Shown here in pieces: positions 1-11,735 of a DNA stretch of 64,000 bases (position 1 is its first letter; each line of letters begins with the position of its first letter). The translations under genes were made by a program, and so were the position numbers. The DNA is from Urophycis tenuis. Lineage: Eukaryota; Chordata; Actinopteri; Gadiformes; Phycidae. Where the stretch lies: assembly GCA_036785325.1 (NCBI GenBank), contig JAXIVH010000031.1, positions 589,001 to 653,000 of the forward strand, in the 5' to 3' direction. The notes under the pieces are model-generated. The model had not been told where the DNA came from. It saw only the letters and a program-made list of their open reading frames with translations, and did no database searches.

Positions 1-2009
1 CGATATAAGATAAATATCGATATTTGTTGACGCAATAACATATTTGTTGTTGCCGCGCTCCAACTCGTCATTCTACATGGGTGGCGCCGTTGTGCTTTCA
101 TTTCCAGCCTGCCTGCGTCGCTGTGCTCGTTAATCTGCCTTGCTGATTGCAAACTCAATCTTTAATTTTGGTGTAGGACAGGGTAGCTAAACATTTTAAA
201 ATGAATGAGTCAAAAACAGTCAGAGCAAGATGTGGCAAATGTCACCACTCTCGAATTTGACAATGCGGTCCCGACGTTACAGGAACGATAGCCTATGCCG
301 AAATCTTTTTATTGTAGCCTAGTATAGTAGAAACAGAATGTTTTAATAAAAGGCAAAATTCTGCAATCGTAGCAAAACAGTGGGTGCAGTCAGTCTATGC
401 ATAGCATCTTAAATAGGCTAAGCAATGTTTCTTAAAAGACGGATCAGAACGCTCCGATGCTTCGTGAAATATATATATATATATATATATATATACAGTG
501 TTTCCCACAGGATTTTTGTAGACTATGGTGGGGGGCTCGCGATCCTCTAGGGGGGTCCGGGGGCATTCCCCCCGGGAGAAAAAATTCAGTAGATTTTATT
601 TAAATGCATCAATCTGGTGAATTTTGAAAACCAATTTATGACATATCAAATAGGCTACTGACAAATTACTTACAAACTGCTGGTACTGATATGAATGTTG
701 ATGACACAATGTGTCATACTAAATGGGGTTGAGGAGTTTTCAGAAAGCATTTGTACAAAACTGAGTAAAACACAGTGCTGACTGAGCCTTTATAGCCTAC
801 TACTAGTGAACTGTCAAGCGCGCAGCTGGGGGGGCGGGGGGGCGGGGGGTCGCGAGGACGCTTGCATGGCGACGGGGGGAAACAGAACGTTAGGGAGCCA
901 ATCCAGCTGCGAGGATATTAAACGTTGCAGCCCACCTGTGTTGGCATTGAGCTGCTAGTGAAGTCTATTTAACTAGGTGAAATGAGTCCGGGCCAGAGCT
1001 AGTGAGCGGAGCGGAGCGCGAGCGAGCAAGGAGCGGATGAAATGTTGCTGGAGCGTGGAGCGTTTTTTTATTCAGACGCCGGAGCGGGCCGCTCTGTTCC
1101 GCTCCAGTGTCGCTCCGATACCGCTCACACCACGAGTTTGAGGCATGCCCAAATCCAAACGTGTCTTCTTGTTGCACTTGTCTATCATTTAAAATAAATG
1201 TTCTATGACTGAAATATAGTGCCATTGCTCTTAGATCTTTAGTATGTACGTTTTCTGTTTAAGGTGGCAATTCGTAGATTATTTCTACGAATTGCGAGCG
1301 TGGAGCGATTTCAGCGTGGAGCGATTTCAGTGGAGCGGCATGATTTTTAAGTGGAGTGGGGAGCGAAAATGAGCGGAGCGGCCGGACGCGATTTAGAGCG
1401 AGGAGCGGCCGAGAGAACAGCCGTCTGAGAGAGGAACGGAGTATTCGCTCAGCTCTGCTCACTAGCTCTGGTCTGGGCGGATATTGAAACTATGGTGGCC
1501 GAAATTAGACTGGCGGTGCGCCATAGTCTCGTCAATGTGTGGGAAATACTGTATATATATATATATATATATCGTCCGTTATCATAAAATATCTGTTATG
1601 TTATTGTCCGTTCATTTGATATTGTATGTCATCTAGCCAACGTGTCATTTAGATTCGATGTAGCCAGCGAAAGCGAATGAAAGAAAGCGCACTCGCGCAG
1701 AAGTTGCCTGCCCATGAAAGTGTGCGGCAGCATCGCTACAAAGTTTCTGTGAAAGTCAAACGTTGTACACGTTGGGCCGGGGCAGTGTGTGTGAGACGAG
1801 TCGAACGGAGCGGGAGAGAGATAGTGCTTCGCAGAGAAGAGAACGAAATAGCAGGCGGCAGGCGCGGCTCGAAACGGCTGTTATTTGGATCAAAGTGCTG
1901 TATTTTAAACGCAAATGAAACTATATCGATATTGACGATAGCGTCTCGTTCCATATCTTGTTTGAAAAAATATCGATATATTTAAAATATCGATATACTG
2001 CCCAGCCCT
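1..2009. mobile_element. hAT-like non-autonomous element, left end cut by window
   Basis: The right side (about 1925-2009) is rich in the motif atcgata and ends in ctgcccagccct, the usual terminus of a widespread vertebrate hAT family. The same atatcgata motif occurs at 1-30, so the left end lies just before the window. No transposase reading frame is left. A second hAT element (496-1551) sits inside. Short ORFs across the interior, including one at 1677-1985, are not recognisable. Assigning both edges to one element is inference. Confidence 0.45.
496..1551 (+). mobile_element. Non-autonomous hAT element, copy 1
   Basis: The element starts CAGTGTTTCCCAC and ends GTGGGAAATACTG, so it has short terminal inverted repeats of hAT type. 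It lies within an (AT)n tract, and the 8 bases on each side read tatatata, compatible with an 8-bp target duplication but not proof of it. The interior holds two stretches dense in gagcg/cgctc motifs (about 995-1130 and 1290-1450) that form many self-complementary pairs. There is no transposase. A second copy in the opposite orientation lies at 58413-59354. Confidence 0.8.
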
Positions 2010-2615
2010 AAGCAGAACACATTATTTTGTACGGCATTCCAAGTTGGGACAGAGTGCATGAATGCCCTTTCCCCTAATTCATTACTTAAAACTACTAACT
2101 TGGGAACAGTTAGCAGAGGTCATTTATGTTAATGCAGACAGTAACCACAACATATTTTTACAATACAATTTCATTCATTTTCTCATTCAAGATATAAGTA
2201 AACAAATAATGACTTTATAAATCAAAGTACACTGATGGGTGAGTCAATATGTGCCTTGAGATGGTCAGCCAATCTGTGCATCAAGTTGTCTTTGGAAATT
2301 GAAATAAATCTCAAAGCTTCTTGGTTGATCTCAGACATTGAGTTGAGGTATGCACATATTACATATGTCCAAAATATTGTACAGGCATCAAAGAACCAGA
2401 TTCAAGCCTCTTATAGGCATTTATATGGCCCTGAAACACTAAACTGACATCAAAGAAGGAGCTCAATTGAAGGCCAATGGCCATGAAACATGAAGCGAAC
2501 AACATGTTGCTATTGCTGTTGCTGCTGTTGTTGCTGCTGTTGTAGTGGTTGTTGTAGTTGCTAATGGTCAGAGGTTTTTTCGATAATGTAAAGGACTTGG
2601 AACTTGTGTTTGTAG
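2010..2615. other. No gene seen; short trinucleotide repeat
   Basis: No coding or mobile-element match was recognised. A run of imperfect TTG/CTG triplets occupies about 2506-2562. Confidence 0.5.
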
Positions 2616-3155
2616 TGTGACGTCACGAGAGGCTGCATCTTAGACGGGCGCTATATTCCGCTCAGATGGGTCCAGCCACAGGCGAGCATAACTCCATCTG
2701 GTGGCAGAGTGGGGAACGCCACCCCTGCCAACGCGGAATTTGAACGCGCCTGTACCTGATTGAGCTGATTGGCCGGGAGGGCCACAAAAGCCGTCAGGTA
2801 CAGGCAGGGAGAGGATCGCGATCAAGGTTGATTTCGAGGTTGGACTGAAGACGGAGGACCAGTCCACCAGAGAGGTGTTTTCCTGCGGGAACGTGGGTTT
2901 GAGCGTATCCCACATTGGAGCGACGACCGCATTTGGCGGAATTTGTGTTAGGACATTCCAATCGTAAGATTGTGACTTTATCTATGTTGGCCCTTTTGTC
3001 AACCTCCCTTTGTTTATAACTCTTTTGTCTGAGACTTACCTGAGGTGGGTTAATTTCCCTTTTTGTTATTAAAACCCGTGTTTTCCCGTGATTCTGTGTC
3101 CGTGCACTAATTGAACTGCCCCGCTCAGAGCCGTGCCGCCTCTCGCGACGTCACA
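2616..3155. mobile_element. Solo LTR (540 bp)
   Basis: The segment begins TGTGACGTCACGAGAGGC and ends with the near-perfect inverse, GCCTCTCGCGACGTCACA. It therefore has the TG...CA borders of a long terminal repeat. The bases gtag flank it on both sides (2612-2615 and 3156-3159), as expected for a 4-bp target duplication. There is no internal retroelement sequence and no second LTR next to it, so it is read as a solo LTR left by recombination. The LTR family is not identified. Confidence 0.65.
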
Positions 3156-3293
3156 GTAGCTATTGAGTTGTTAGTGCTAAGTCAAACAAATAGTAGACTA
3201 AGTAATCCATGACTGCACAATTAGCTTCTCTATAGATAGGTCCCAGTGTTCCTAGCATCAGGACTGGTCGAACAAAGACTAAAGCCCAAGTTA

Positions 3294-3425
3294 TGGTTAA
3301 GTTATGCTTCCGCGTTGACGCAACGCTAGGGGGCTTACGGACCCATTACGTCCTTGCGGACCCCCTTTGCGTCCATCGCAAGGGCCTGACGCGAACCTCC
3401 CAAAAATCCTAGACGTGCGCCGCTA
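3294..3425 (+). repeat. Interspersed repeat R1, partial copy
   Basis: The stretch around ttatgcttccgcgttgacgc, followed by tacgtccttgcggacccc, closely matches the reverse complement of 52318-52440. It also shares its start with the copy at 36996. This is a fragment of a repeat family with at least three members in the window. No protein is encoded. Confidence 0.6.
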
Positions 3426-3559
3426 TCTTCCCTCCCCCCACTCCCACCTCTGCTAGACATAACAGCTTTACCTTTCTCTCCGAAGAGGTCCAGGCTGGTC
3501 ACATCCAACCATGTGACCACCTGTCCCATTGACCCTATCCCCACCTCTCCAGGCCATCT

Positions 3560-4000
3560 CTACCGACATCCTACCATTCATCACCACCCTCATTAACTCC
3601 TTCCTCAGTTCAGGTCTCATTCCAAAACTGCCTCAAGTCAAACAACTCCTCAAGAGACCTTGAGGAGTCCAACCTTTGCAGTGGAGCCAGAACGCTGTAG
3701 CACACCTCGTGTTCAACCGACACAAATTTTCCCGCTTGACCCCCCTCTTCCATGACCTCCACTGGTTCCCTATAGTGGCCTGCATCAAATTAAAGAAGAT
3801 GCTACTGGCCTACAAAGCTGTTAATGGAACTGCCCCTACCTATCTCCAAGCATTAATGAAACACCACAACCCTGCTCGAGCACTCCGCTCAACTACCTCA
3901 GTTGGTCGACTGGTACCTCCATCGCTAAAAGGAGGAAAAGATGGCGAAAATCACAACTCTTCTCCGTTTCGGTACCGCAGTAGTGGAACGAGCTCCCTGC
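3560..4000 (+). pseudogene. L2-type LINE relic, C-terminal reverse transcriptase region
   Basis: The conceptual product around 3700-3990 has the end-of-ORF2 signature of L2 elements: LTPLFHDLHWFP, then LLAYKAVNGTAPTYL, then a PARALRS-like motif. The 5' part is missing and the frame decays after about 3930. A SINE abuts its 3' side. It is a dead fragment. Confidence 0.65.
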
Positions 4001-4004
4001 CAAT

Positions 4005-4168
4005 GTCAGGAGCAGCGCCCGGGCAGCAAGTTGGGGTTCAGTGTCAAGGACACTTCGACATGCAGACAGTTCGGAAGTGGGGAACGAGGGGATCGAACCG
4101 CCAACCCTATGATTAGTGGACGACCTGCTCCATTCACCCGCTCTATCCACTGAGCTACTGCCGCCCCA
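4005..4168 (-). mobile_element. tRNA-derived SINE
   Basis: Read on the minus strand it starts ggggcggcagtagctcagtg. The A-box-like tagctcagtgg is followed by a B-box-like ggttcgatccc, then a tail containing ctgtctgcatg and tccttgacactgaacccc. The same unit recurs at 29132. It does not fold as a canonical tRNA with a paired acceptor stem, so it is a SINE head and not a tRNA gene. Confidence 0.75.
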
Positions 4169-4787
4169 CCCAAATGTCGAAAAGACAAGACTTTTACTAT
4201 CAAGAAAGGCAAGATTCTACATTGGAATACATTGCAATATAAACAAGGTTGTCAAACATAAACAGCTGATGCTCAACTAGAAAATCCATTGTGTGGCACC
4301 CTGGGAATGACACACCTTTTTATAGGCCATTAATTAGGACTGAACCAGTGGATATTAATTTGTAGGGGGTGGGATTGCTTTTTAAATACTGACAGATTTC
4401 AGCTGGTTTCTTGGCTTTCCATGCCTTTTTGCACCTCCTTTTCTTGATGTTTTCAATACTTTTTCCCTGCGTCATTCCACTTTATAACACACAATTTAAT
4501 TTATGGACACATATGTTTTGATTTCTTTCCCAATCCCCTTCCCAGTCTCAAGTCTTTTACAGCCGCCAACAGGTTTTCTTCCAGGATTGCCCTGTATTTG
4601 GCTCCATCCATCTTCCCATCAACTTTAACCAGCTTCCCTGTCCCTGCTGAAGAAAAACATCCCACAGCATGATGCTGCCACCACCATATTTCACAGTGGG
4701 GATGGTGGGCATTGTTAGTTTTTCGCCACAAATAGCGCTTGGCATTTAGGCCAAAAAGTTGAACTTTGTTCTCATCTGACCAAAGCA

Positions 4788-5928
4788 CAGGGCTCCAGAC
4801 TAACGTTTTGCATTGGTTGTACTGGTGCACCTATTTTTTTTTTTTTTTAGGTGCACCAGCAGAAAATTTAGGTGCACCCACATTTTTCATTGTGTCGCCT
4901 TTAATGCCAAAGGGTCACCTTTTTATAGCTTTCCATAACTTTCATATAATGTGAATATCTTTTTAAACAACAATAAGGTGTAGAGAAATGCTTTTCTTTA
5001 TTTTCAGCCCATATATATAAAGAAAAATAAAGTGTTTAAGCCATTTTTCTTCATCAAAATAATCTCTGGCATTTCCGGCATTTTATGATCATTTCGGATT
5101 CCTCAGAGGACCTGATTAAAACTGCCTCTGAAATGCAGCTGGGAGAAGGGCCATTTATCTACACATTTGTCACGGCATATAGTATGCTTTTTTGACATGT
5201 GATTTTTTAACGTTTCGTTACGAAACGTCATTGCCTCGCATACGAATGCATTATTACCGGCCATATTCTGACCGCACTCCCGACAATAAATGCAGTGCAT
5301 TGCATTACGTCCTTTATCGTATCTCAGCCAGGGAAATTGTGTCAACCAGTCATGTCTAAAATAATAAATTTGGGGCTTTTTAATGTGAGTCTCGGGGTAG
5401 GGCTCTATCTCAGACTCGGTTGTCTCCTCTGGTTCCGAATCTGATGTTATCGCCGAGGTCTCTGTGTGTTGGCTGGAAGGACGCTCAGTGGGGATGGATG
5501 GGATGGATGGAATGACAGGGCTGGTTGTAAGAGTAGGCTTAGTTTTCTTAATGAAAACGCTTTCAATGTTTCTACCTCTTCATTTTCACTCGTTTTGTCG
5601 CGTTTATTTTCTTTTCTGTTTCAGTTAGGCTACTCTGGCGCTCAGCCTGCTCAGGTCGCTTGCATTTTTTTTTTAACTCGCACAATTTAGAGCAGTGAAA
5701 AGGATGGCAGCCAATCAGAGGCAAAGACCCGCCCTGAGCTCTGTCTCTTATTGGTTTAGACCAAGATGCCATTAGGCGAACATGGAGAGATGCTGCGCTT
5801 GCGAAAGAAATTTATGTTTTCACCCGAGCAGCGTCGGGTGCACCAGTGCGACCGAGAATTTTTTTTAGTCGCACTATTGAATATTTTGGTCGCATATGCA
5901 ACCAAATTGGTCGCACTCTGGAGCCCTG
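4788..5928. mobile_element. hAT-like element inserted in the Tc1 relic
   Basis: The ends are inverted: CAGGGCTCCAGACT on the left and CTCTGGAGCCCTG on the right. The bases aagca lie on both sides (4783-4787 and 5929-5933). Joining the flanks restores continuous Tc1 sequence, which proves insertion. Internal ggtgcacc repeats flank a poly-T run near 4833-4848. A finger-domain relic is inside at 5103-5345. The visible duplication is 5 bp, where a canonical hAT would give 8. Confidence 0.65.
5103..5345 (-). pseudogene. hAT zinc-finger (TTF/BED-like) fragment
   Basis: About 80 residues remain. They begin FPWLRYD and contain a C-x2-C pair (HCIYC) and a later H-x4-H pair (NHMSKKH). This spacing and the FPWL motif fit the N-terminal DNA-binding finger of hAT transposases related to vertebrate ZNF862-like and ZMYM-like proteins. 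No catalytic region follows, because the frame runs out of the element. It is probably the surviving N-terminus of the transposase that made the surrounding element. Confidence 0.5.
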
Positions 5929-6419
5929 AAGCACCTTTTCCCCCATGTTTGGGGTGTCCCCTACATGGCTTGTGGAGAACTGCAAATGGGACTTCTTATG
6001 CCTTTCTGTTAACAATGGCTTTCTTCTTGCCACTCTTCCATAAAGGCCAGATTTTTGTTGTCCTGTGGACAGATTCTCCCATCTGAGCTGATAATTTCTG
6101 CAGTTCTTCCAGAGTGACCATGGGCCTCTTGGCTGCTTTTCTTAAGAGTGCTCTCCTCGCTCGCTCTGTCAGTTTAGGTGGACGGCCAGATCTTGAGATT
6201 CCCTGTTAAAACCAATAGATACAGACATTATTTGTCCCCAGTGCCATTTCTCTTGTTAACTTTTGGATTTTGGAGCGCTGGGCTTACATCATGTTGTTTT
6301 TGGTGCACAGTATTTGGTATGATCTCCTACTGAAGAATTACTCATTTGGTCTTCTGCATTTAACCATCGTGAGTGTATTAGTGGAATACACTCAGCACAC
6401 AGTGATGGTGAAGCACACA

Positions 6420-6586
6420 CTTAAACACGATGCAGTGAGCTGCCTGCAACAGCGGCGCTCAGGGGGCAGTGAGGGGTTAGGTGCCTTGCTCAAGGGCACT
6501 TCAGCTTTTCGCACTGGTCGGGGTTCGAACAGGCCACCCTCCGGTTACAAATCCGAAGCCCTAACCAGTAGGCCGCGGCTGCCCGT
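6420..6586 (-). mobile_element. V-SINE/HE1-like SINE fragment
   Basis: Minus-strand sequence contains gggttcgaac-type B-box surroundings, then the conserved core with tgcccttgagcaaggcacct, then ccctgagcgccgctg. This core is shared by many teleost tRNA-derived SINEs. The head is about 70 bases long and the 3' tail is lost. Confidence 0.65.
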
Positions 6587-6619
6587 ATGATCGTTCTCCA
6601 TTGAGAGCAGAAAGTGTTT

Positions 6620-6915
6620 TCTGTTTTCTATTTTTTTTTTTTATTATTTATTTATTTGTTTTTTTATTTTATTTATTTGTGTCAATTAGTGTCACTTAGT
6701 ATTTTTATTTTCATGGATGTTATGCAGGGATGCTTAACAGCATGCCTGAACACAAACTGCACTTATAATCTGCATGTATGTTTTCTTCACCCATTGGGTG
6801 CCCCCAGTGGTCTGTCATCTTGTACTTTTTGTCCTATGTTGTCTATTGATGTCTTGCTGCAAATCAAATCACCCTTAGGGGACAATAAAAGCTTTAAGTA
6901 AGTATGTAAGTATGC
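6620..6915 (+). mobile_element. LINE 3' end (Rex1-like)
   Basis: A T-rich 3' untranslated stretch with TTTATT repeats ends in ggggacaataaaagcttt followed by short aagtaagtatg repeats. This layout matches the 3' ends of other Rex1-like copies in the window (56255-56395 and 58028). No coding part remains. Confidence 0.4.
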
Positions 6916-6924
6916 AAGTGTCTG

Positions 6925-7205
6925 CAGCCCTTAGACCCCAAAAGAACAAGCTTTATTTCATGGCACAACAAAATGTTGTTCCATTTCTCTTTAGGCCAGT
7001 CAATGTGCTCTTTGGCAAATTGTAACCTCTTTAGCAGATTTTTTTTTAACCAAGGGACTTTGCGGGGGCTTCTTGCCGATAGCTTGGCTTCACATAGGCG
7101 TCTTCTAGTTATTACAGTACTCAGAGGTAACATTAGACCTTCTTTGATCTCCCTGGAGCTGATCATTGGCTGAGTCTTTGCCCTTTTGGCAATTCTTCGA
7201 TCCAT
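6925..7205 (-). pseudogene. Tc1-like transposase fragment
   Basis: A minus-strand frame of about 90 residues has the central Tc1 transposase signature: KTQPMISSREIKE, then RRRLCEAKLSARSPRKVP, then AKEHIDWPKEKWNNILL. It stops just before the second catalytic aspartate and then loses homology. It is a different copy from the relic at 4190-6245. Confidence 0.7.
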
Positions 7206-8420
7206 TCAAATGGTAGTTTTCTGTTTTCTTCTACAACTTTCTGATTTTGGTTGCCATTTTAAAGCATTTTCTCTGAGCCGCCTATCATTTTCTGCACTTC
7301 TTTCTGTTTTCCCCTCTCCAATCAACATGTCTGTCTGGACCTGTCTGGATGTGATTTAAAGTAAATGGCTATGGCTGATCGCAAACGTACCTGGCTGGAT
7401 TGCTGGATACATTTGTGGATTTGTGACCTTGGTCATGGAACAATAGTGCCTGAATGATTTTTGTCTCCACAGCAGTTTGTATCCACAAGATGAGATCAAA
7501 AAAGTGCAAAAGCAGATCTGCGACTCGCAACAAAAAGGTTGCAAGACACGACAATGTGCATTTGTGGGTATACAGTAAATTCAAAGATGTGAATATGATT
7601 TGCTGTTCAAGTTTATAGTTTACGTTTTCATATCACAAAACTTTGTTTACATGTGTGCATTTTTGCGTGCAATATGTTTAAGTAATATTGGCACAGACAA
7701 TGTGCACAACTCAACTCTAATATTTAAAAAAAAAAACACCTAGACCAACAATTTTATTCAAGAGAGTAAAACATGTTCCTTTGTGATCTTTGTTCAGGGT
7801 TAGGAACCAAATTAGCCAAGTCTTCTTTCACGCTGTACCGAAATTGCATAAACCGCCATTTAAAAAACCAAGGTATGTACTGAACCTTCACTTTGGCGTA
7901 CCGTTACACCCTTAACAGACACAAAATAGCCCTCTGATTCATGAATACAATTATCTTTTTAATTAAGAACAGAAGAACGTACCAAACTGTGCCCTTGGTT
8001 TACAGCTACACTGCTTCTATACTCCTACTCCTATAAACTCCATTGTTTATACAATAAAGAATTGACAAATATCACTTCCATGAGGCTGTTCTCAGCAGAC
8101 AGATCACTGGCAATGAACTTGGCATTTCATATTCATCACAGCTATAGCAAAGTTCGAGCTGCATGCAAAGTTTCTAAAAATATGGGTCATATTAAACAGT
8201 ACATTGTTTCGGAATCAAACAAAGGCTTAGTTAGTTTAGACATAATATAATGTGAGATGTACCAGCACAGTAGTTGTAAAAAGTTCAGAAACCTTAACCA
8301 AGTAGCTTGTAAAATGCAGAATAAAGTAATTTTATGTTACATGTATGTATACAGAACAAATTAAAATGTCAATGTTTTTTCTCATACAAACCAGCTTTAT
8401 TCTGGTCTAGTATAATGTAC
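7206..8420. other. No gene seen (abhd18 intron side)
   Basis: Nothing in this stretch could be assigned on either strand. It lies downstream of the abhd18 splice donor at 8420/8419, so it is probably intronic. The short ORFs show no recognisable motif. Confidence 0.4.
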
Positions 8421-8529
8421 CTCTTAAGATCTTCAGGTTTTCCCCATCCCTGTATGAAGAGTTTGGTGAGGAGAAGCCGTCTATAAAGGACATCCAATCG
8501 ACTCACACCCATGGGCCACCAACTAGCAT
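8421..8529 (-). CDS. abhd18: abhd18 first coding exon (partial gene)
   Basis: On the minus strand an acceptor (ataatag) at 8532-8530 opens an exon whose ATG is at 8512-8510. The product begins MGVSRLDVLYRRLLLTKLF, then IQGWGKPEDLKR, where the exon ends at a GT donor (8420-8419) with arginine split AG|G. This N-terminus is, from memory, almost identical to vertebrate ABHD18 (C4orf29), an alpha/beta-hydrolase-fold protein. The lipase-like core (GxSxG motif) should follow in later exons toward lower coordinates. None was found between 1 and 8420, so a long intron leads out of the window. The 5' untranslated exon should lie between 8.5 and 11.7 kb and was not located. Confidence 0.8.
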
Positions 8530-8693
8530 CTATTATATAAAAGAAACAAATGTCAACAGGAAATCAAATCAAATCAACAAATCAAAATATATGAGCCTTC
8601 AATTACATCACAAATGTTCATGGCCAGTTGTTGCTCATGCCCAATGTCAAACTCAAGACTCAACTTATCTGGATTCTGAAGGAAAACATTTCA

Positions 8694-8955
8694 CTGTGTT
8701 AACATTTATATTACATTTACATTTATCAGACGCTTTTATCCAAAGCGACTTACAATAAGTACATTTGTCAGAAGGTGAAACATTTCATTGCTGTTAATAC
8801 AGTAAGCAAAGTCACCAGAACAAGTTTCAAGCATTCCCATTGCTAAGTTAACCATTGCTAGTATACATCATCTCTGGCTAAGTGCTAAGTTACAAAGAAC
8901 AATTATAAAGTGCCAAGACGTACAACATACAAGTACATGATGGTAGGGTTTTTTG
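8694..8955 (+). repeat. Teleost interspersed repeat R2, copy 1
   Basis: It starts acatttacatttatcagacg and continues cttttatccaaagcgactta, a sequence ubiquitous in teleost genomes. It matches the reverse complement of 33890-34135 and a shorter copy at 52869-53135. No protein is encoded and its transposon class is not known to me. Confidence 0.7.
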
Positions 8956-11676
8956 GCGGAGGGGTGGGGGGGGGCAGGTTTACAGGCACTGAAAAGCAGA
9001 ATTCATTATGTGCATGCAGGTCAGCTTGGAAAGCAAAGGTGTGCATGTTCAGTGTTTGCATTATAGACCTATAATAGCTCACCCTTTGATGCACTTTTTG
9101 TGTACATCAAAGCAGCTGATAAGATGCTGAAAGCTTTAGGTGATACAAAAAAATGTAATTCCCCATCAGGTCCAAGAAATTAATGCTGATAGACAGGTGA
9201 TAGATCGCTAGTGAATAGTTTACTTGTCTGATTCAAGGAGTCATGGAAGTAGAACAAGTAGGTTTAGGTCTATGTTTACTCACTAAGTATCAACTTTTAG
9301 AGTTTACTCATGAAGTATTGGTTATCTGCAATTACCCAGATGGGGCCAATCCAGACTGAGGCTCACAAACCCACAGTAGCAGCAGGAGACCGGAAAGGAC
9401 GCGTGAGCTCTCTCAAAGTAAAACATTTCAATCCAGTTGGAAAGATTATTGTGGCAGAGTTCTTTTTTTTTTCTTCTCTTTTTTTTCTTCTTTTTTTTTT
9501 TTTACAGAAGAACATCCCTTAAAAAGAACGACAATTATGTCAGACCAGGAAGAACTTTGGTTTGTTTTCTCCCTAAACCCTTTTTCAATGTAGAGTTCAA
9601 ACACACGTTTTTATAACACCGCTGTTCTGTAGCATCATTTCCCCCACATAGCAGAGTTGCAGTTATCACAACTTAAAAGCTGCCATAACAGTCAGACATG
9701 GACCAATGAATGGAGCTGAAAGCCACAGGCATCATCCACAGAGCAATTATTTGATGTTGTAGTTTGCTACAATATCATCAATCATTTCATAAATGAAAAG
9801 TAATTAACTATGAGTTGATTAAAAATATTGACGTCAGCTTAGCTTCCAACAGCACTGCTTGTCTTTAAAATGCTGCATGGATATGTTAGTGAAGCCATGT
9901 GAGATAGTGAGAAAGGTTTGATCACCCATAGGCTTGTACATAATGATGTCCAGTTCTTCTTATGTGAGATGTGTCAAAACAAATTTTGATTAGCCTAGGG
10001 TACAGTATATTCACGTTTATTTAGGATGTTATATTACTCCAATTAGCTTGAGTTTTCCCGAAATGGCAGAGGCAAAAACCCCTATGATGCATTCTGATGC
10101 ACAAGCCTTATAGTCTTTAAGCCCTTTCTTGAGTTAGCTACCAAAGCGGAAACTATGGTTAATATAAAGTTGACATCAAATCGTGTTAACTAATGTTTTG
10201 ATGATCGCTTCATCTATTGTTGAGTAAGACCTATAAGTTGGTGATTGCGTTTTGATTTTCTGATTTCCCTCACGGTCTGAATATAAGCAACTTCAGGTGC
10301 TGATGAAAGTATACGTTTATAAACGTCAACATACGCTGATAAACGTCACAGGCGACAGCCTGTGACTGACCTTGTCCACATGCAGAGTGCGAGATCATAC
10401 GTGAAAGTTGATTCGCTTCAAGACAATAATAATAAAGAAGGGCAAGATTCAGATAGAATCATCGGGGCAGACAGAATCAATCACATCAAATGCCATTGAT
10501 TATTATGTTGAAGATCATCGATCATATTCTAAGAAAAACGACTACAACTACTTGTTGGGTTATTGATATATGTCATCACCTCCTATGGGTTGGCCACATT
10601 TGCTAAACGTGATTGGCTACGATTATGAAGGTTGTGATTGATCCAGATCACGAGTCGACATGAATGGCACTACACCAGATCGGCTATTTCGATGGGTCTT
10701 CATAACATATTGCTCATCTTCGTGCTCGAAAATGTCGAGCACGAATCGGAACCCAGCCATAGACTTTCGGAATGCAACATCCGTGCTAGTAGTCCTAGAG
10801 GTGCAGCTACAAACACTTTGGACGTTTGCTTCCTCGCATCCTCAAATTGGTTGCTGGTTTCGCAGCAGGTTGGGATCTTGTGCCCTTTCGAATGCAATTC
10901 CGTGACAGTTAAGTGACCCACGATGAAATTTTGAAAGTTGACATTAACTATTACGCCATTAGTTATTTCACGTTCCTTCACAAACTGTCGACTGGAGCAG
11001 TATATATGTACATTACAAAACACAACTGTTGCCATTAAGGAATATTGAGTTTTACATCGAGTTCTACGACAAAGTACCTCACAGTTCTGCAATGAAGGTG
11101 TTCTTCTGGATTACCACGAATGTCAATGGACGTCGTAAAGTTAACGTTTACTTACTTCGAACGGAAAGGACGGAAGCCGTAAGCGGTTGGAAGAAAATCA
11201 AGTTCGAGTTTTTTTCAAATCAATTTTTATTTTGCGGTGCAATAACAGTAATCAAATTCTAATACTTACCTAAGCAACAGTCTATGATTTTATAAATTGG
11301 CACGAGAGCTTGATGGATGCATAACCGCAGCATAAAGTGTAATATCTTCAAAGTGTCGACGGTGGAAAAAGCCTTCAGCAATCAGCCGACTTAACGGAGA
11401 TGTGCATTATATTGGGAGTCTTGTCCCCCTATTACAATGGTGCACTCTGGTACCCTACATAACGTATGTACCACACTAACTTACTTTGGTTGTTCACCAT
11501 GATTATTGTATGGATAACTTAGAAATAATAATGTACACCATGTATGTCACTCCTGAGTAAATCTACTAAACATGAGAGAAGACCCAACCTTTTTGTGTAA
11601 TTGTATTGATTGACAGTAGATGGCAGCGTTTGCCAACGGGTGCCGGGTACAGAGAAATTGGACAAAGAAGAAGATA
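8956..11676. other. Region between abhd18 exon and igbp1; no gene assigned
   Basis: A poly-T tract occupies about 9462-9503. A small inverted repeat (cgtgctcga and tcgagcacg, 5-base loop) is at about 10721-10744. A 130-codon minus ORF (10700-11092) and a plus ORF over the same bases have no recognisable domain. The segment may hold the 5' exon and promoter of abhd18, but no clear promoter element was seen. Confidence 0.4.
9965..10112 (+). repeat. Repeat flanking igbp1 exon 1, copy A
   Basis: Contains ttttgattagcctag, tatttaggat, cgaaatggc and gatgcattctgatg in the same order and spacing as 12705-12870. It is a direct repeat with many mismatches: an old duplication or two copies of one dispersed element. 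Confidence 0.6.
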
Positions 11677-11684
11677 GACGTCAC
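11677..11684. promoter_or_regulatory. CRE-like site upstream of igbp1
   Basis: gacgtcac lies about 50 bases before the igbp1 start codon and matches 7 of 8 positions of the cAMP-response-element palindrome. No TATA box is visible nearby. Position and match are suggestive only. Confidence 0.3.
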
Positions 11685-11735
11685 GTTACCCAAAGTATCG
11701 CGTTAATTTAAGCTTTGGACCTGATGAAATGCAAA

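Larger units (their letters stand above)
4190..6245 (-). pseudogene. Tc1-like transposase relic, split by an hAT insertion
   Basis: On the minus strand the product begins near 6210 with the helix-turn-helix part (SGRPPKLTERARRALLR, then a KRPMVTLEELQ-like stretch). It resumes at 4787-4501 with VLWSDENKVQLFG, the motif around the second catalytic aspartate of Tc1 transposases, followed by a glycine-rich GGGSIMLW-type region in another frame. The two parts are separated by the element at 4788-5928. Frames are shifted and much of the DDE domain is damaged, so it is inactive. The Tc1 3' flank continues to about 4200. Confidence 0.7.

Noticed and set aside
995..1450. gagcg/cgctc array as a minisatellite or CRISPR-like array
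   Set aside because: Words are irregularly spaced and not separated by unique spacers; the block is part of a hAT element also seen at 58.4-59.4 kb.
1677..1985. 102-codon ORF near the left end
   Set aside because: Runs into hAT terminal sequence and has no domain.
4005..4168. tRNA gene on the minus strand
   Set aside because: A and B boxes are present, but there is no paired acceptor stem and a long SINE tail follows; the same unit recurs at 29132.
10721..10744. Small inverted repeat as a regulatory hairpin
   Set aside because: Nine-base arms occur by chance often enough in 64 kb; no supporting context.
10700..11092. 130-codon ORF upstream of igbp1
   Set aside because: No domain, no splice or start context, and open frames on the other strand over the same bases; probably chance.
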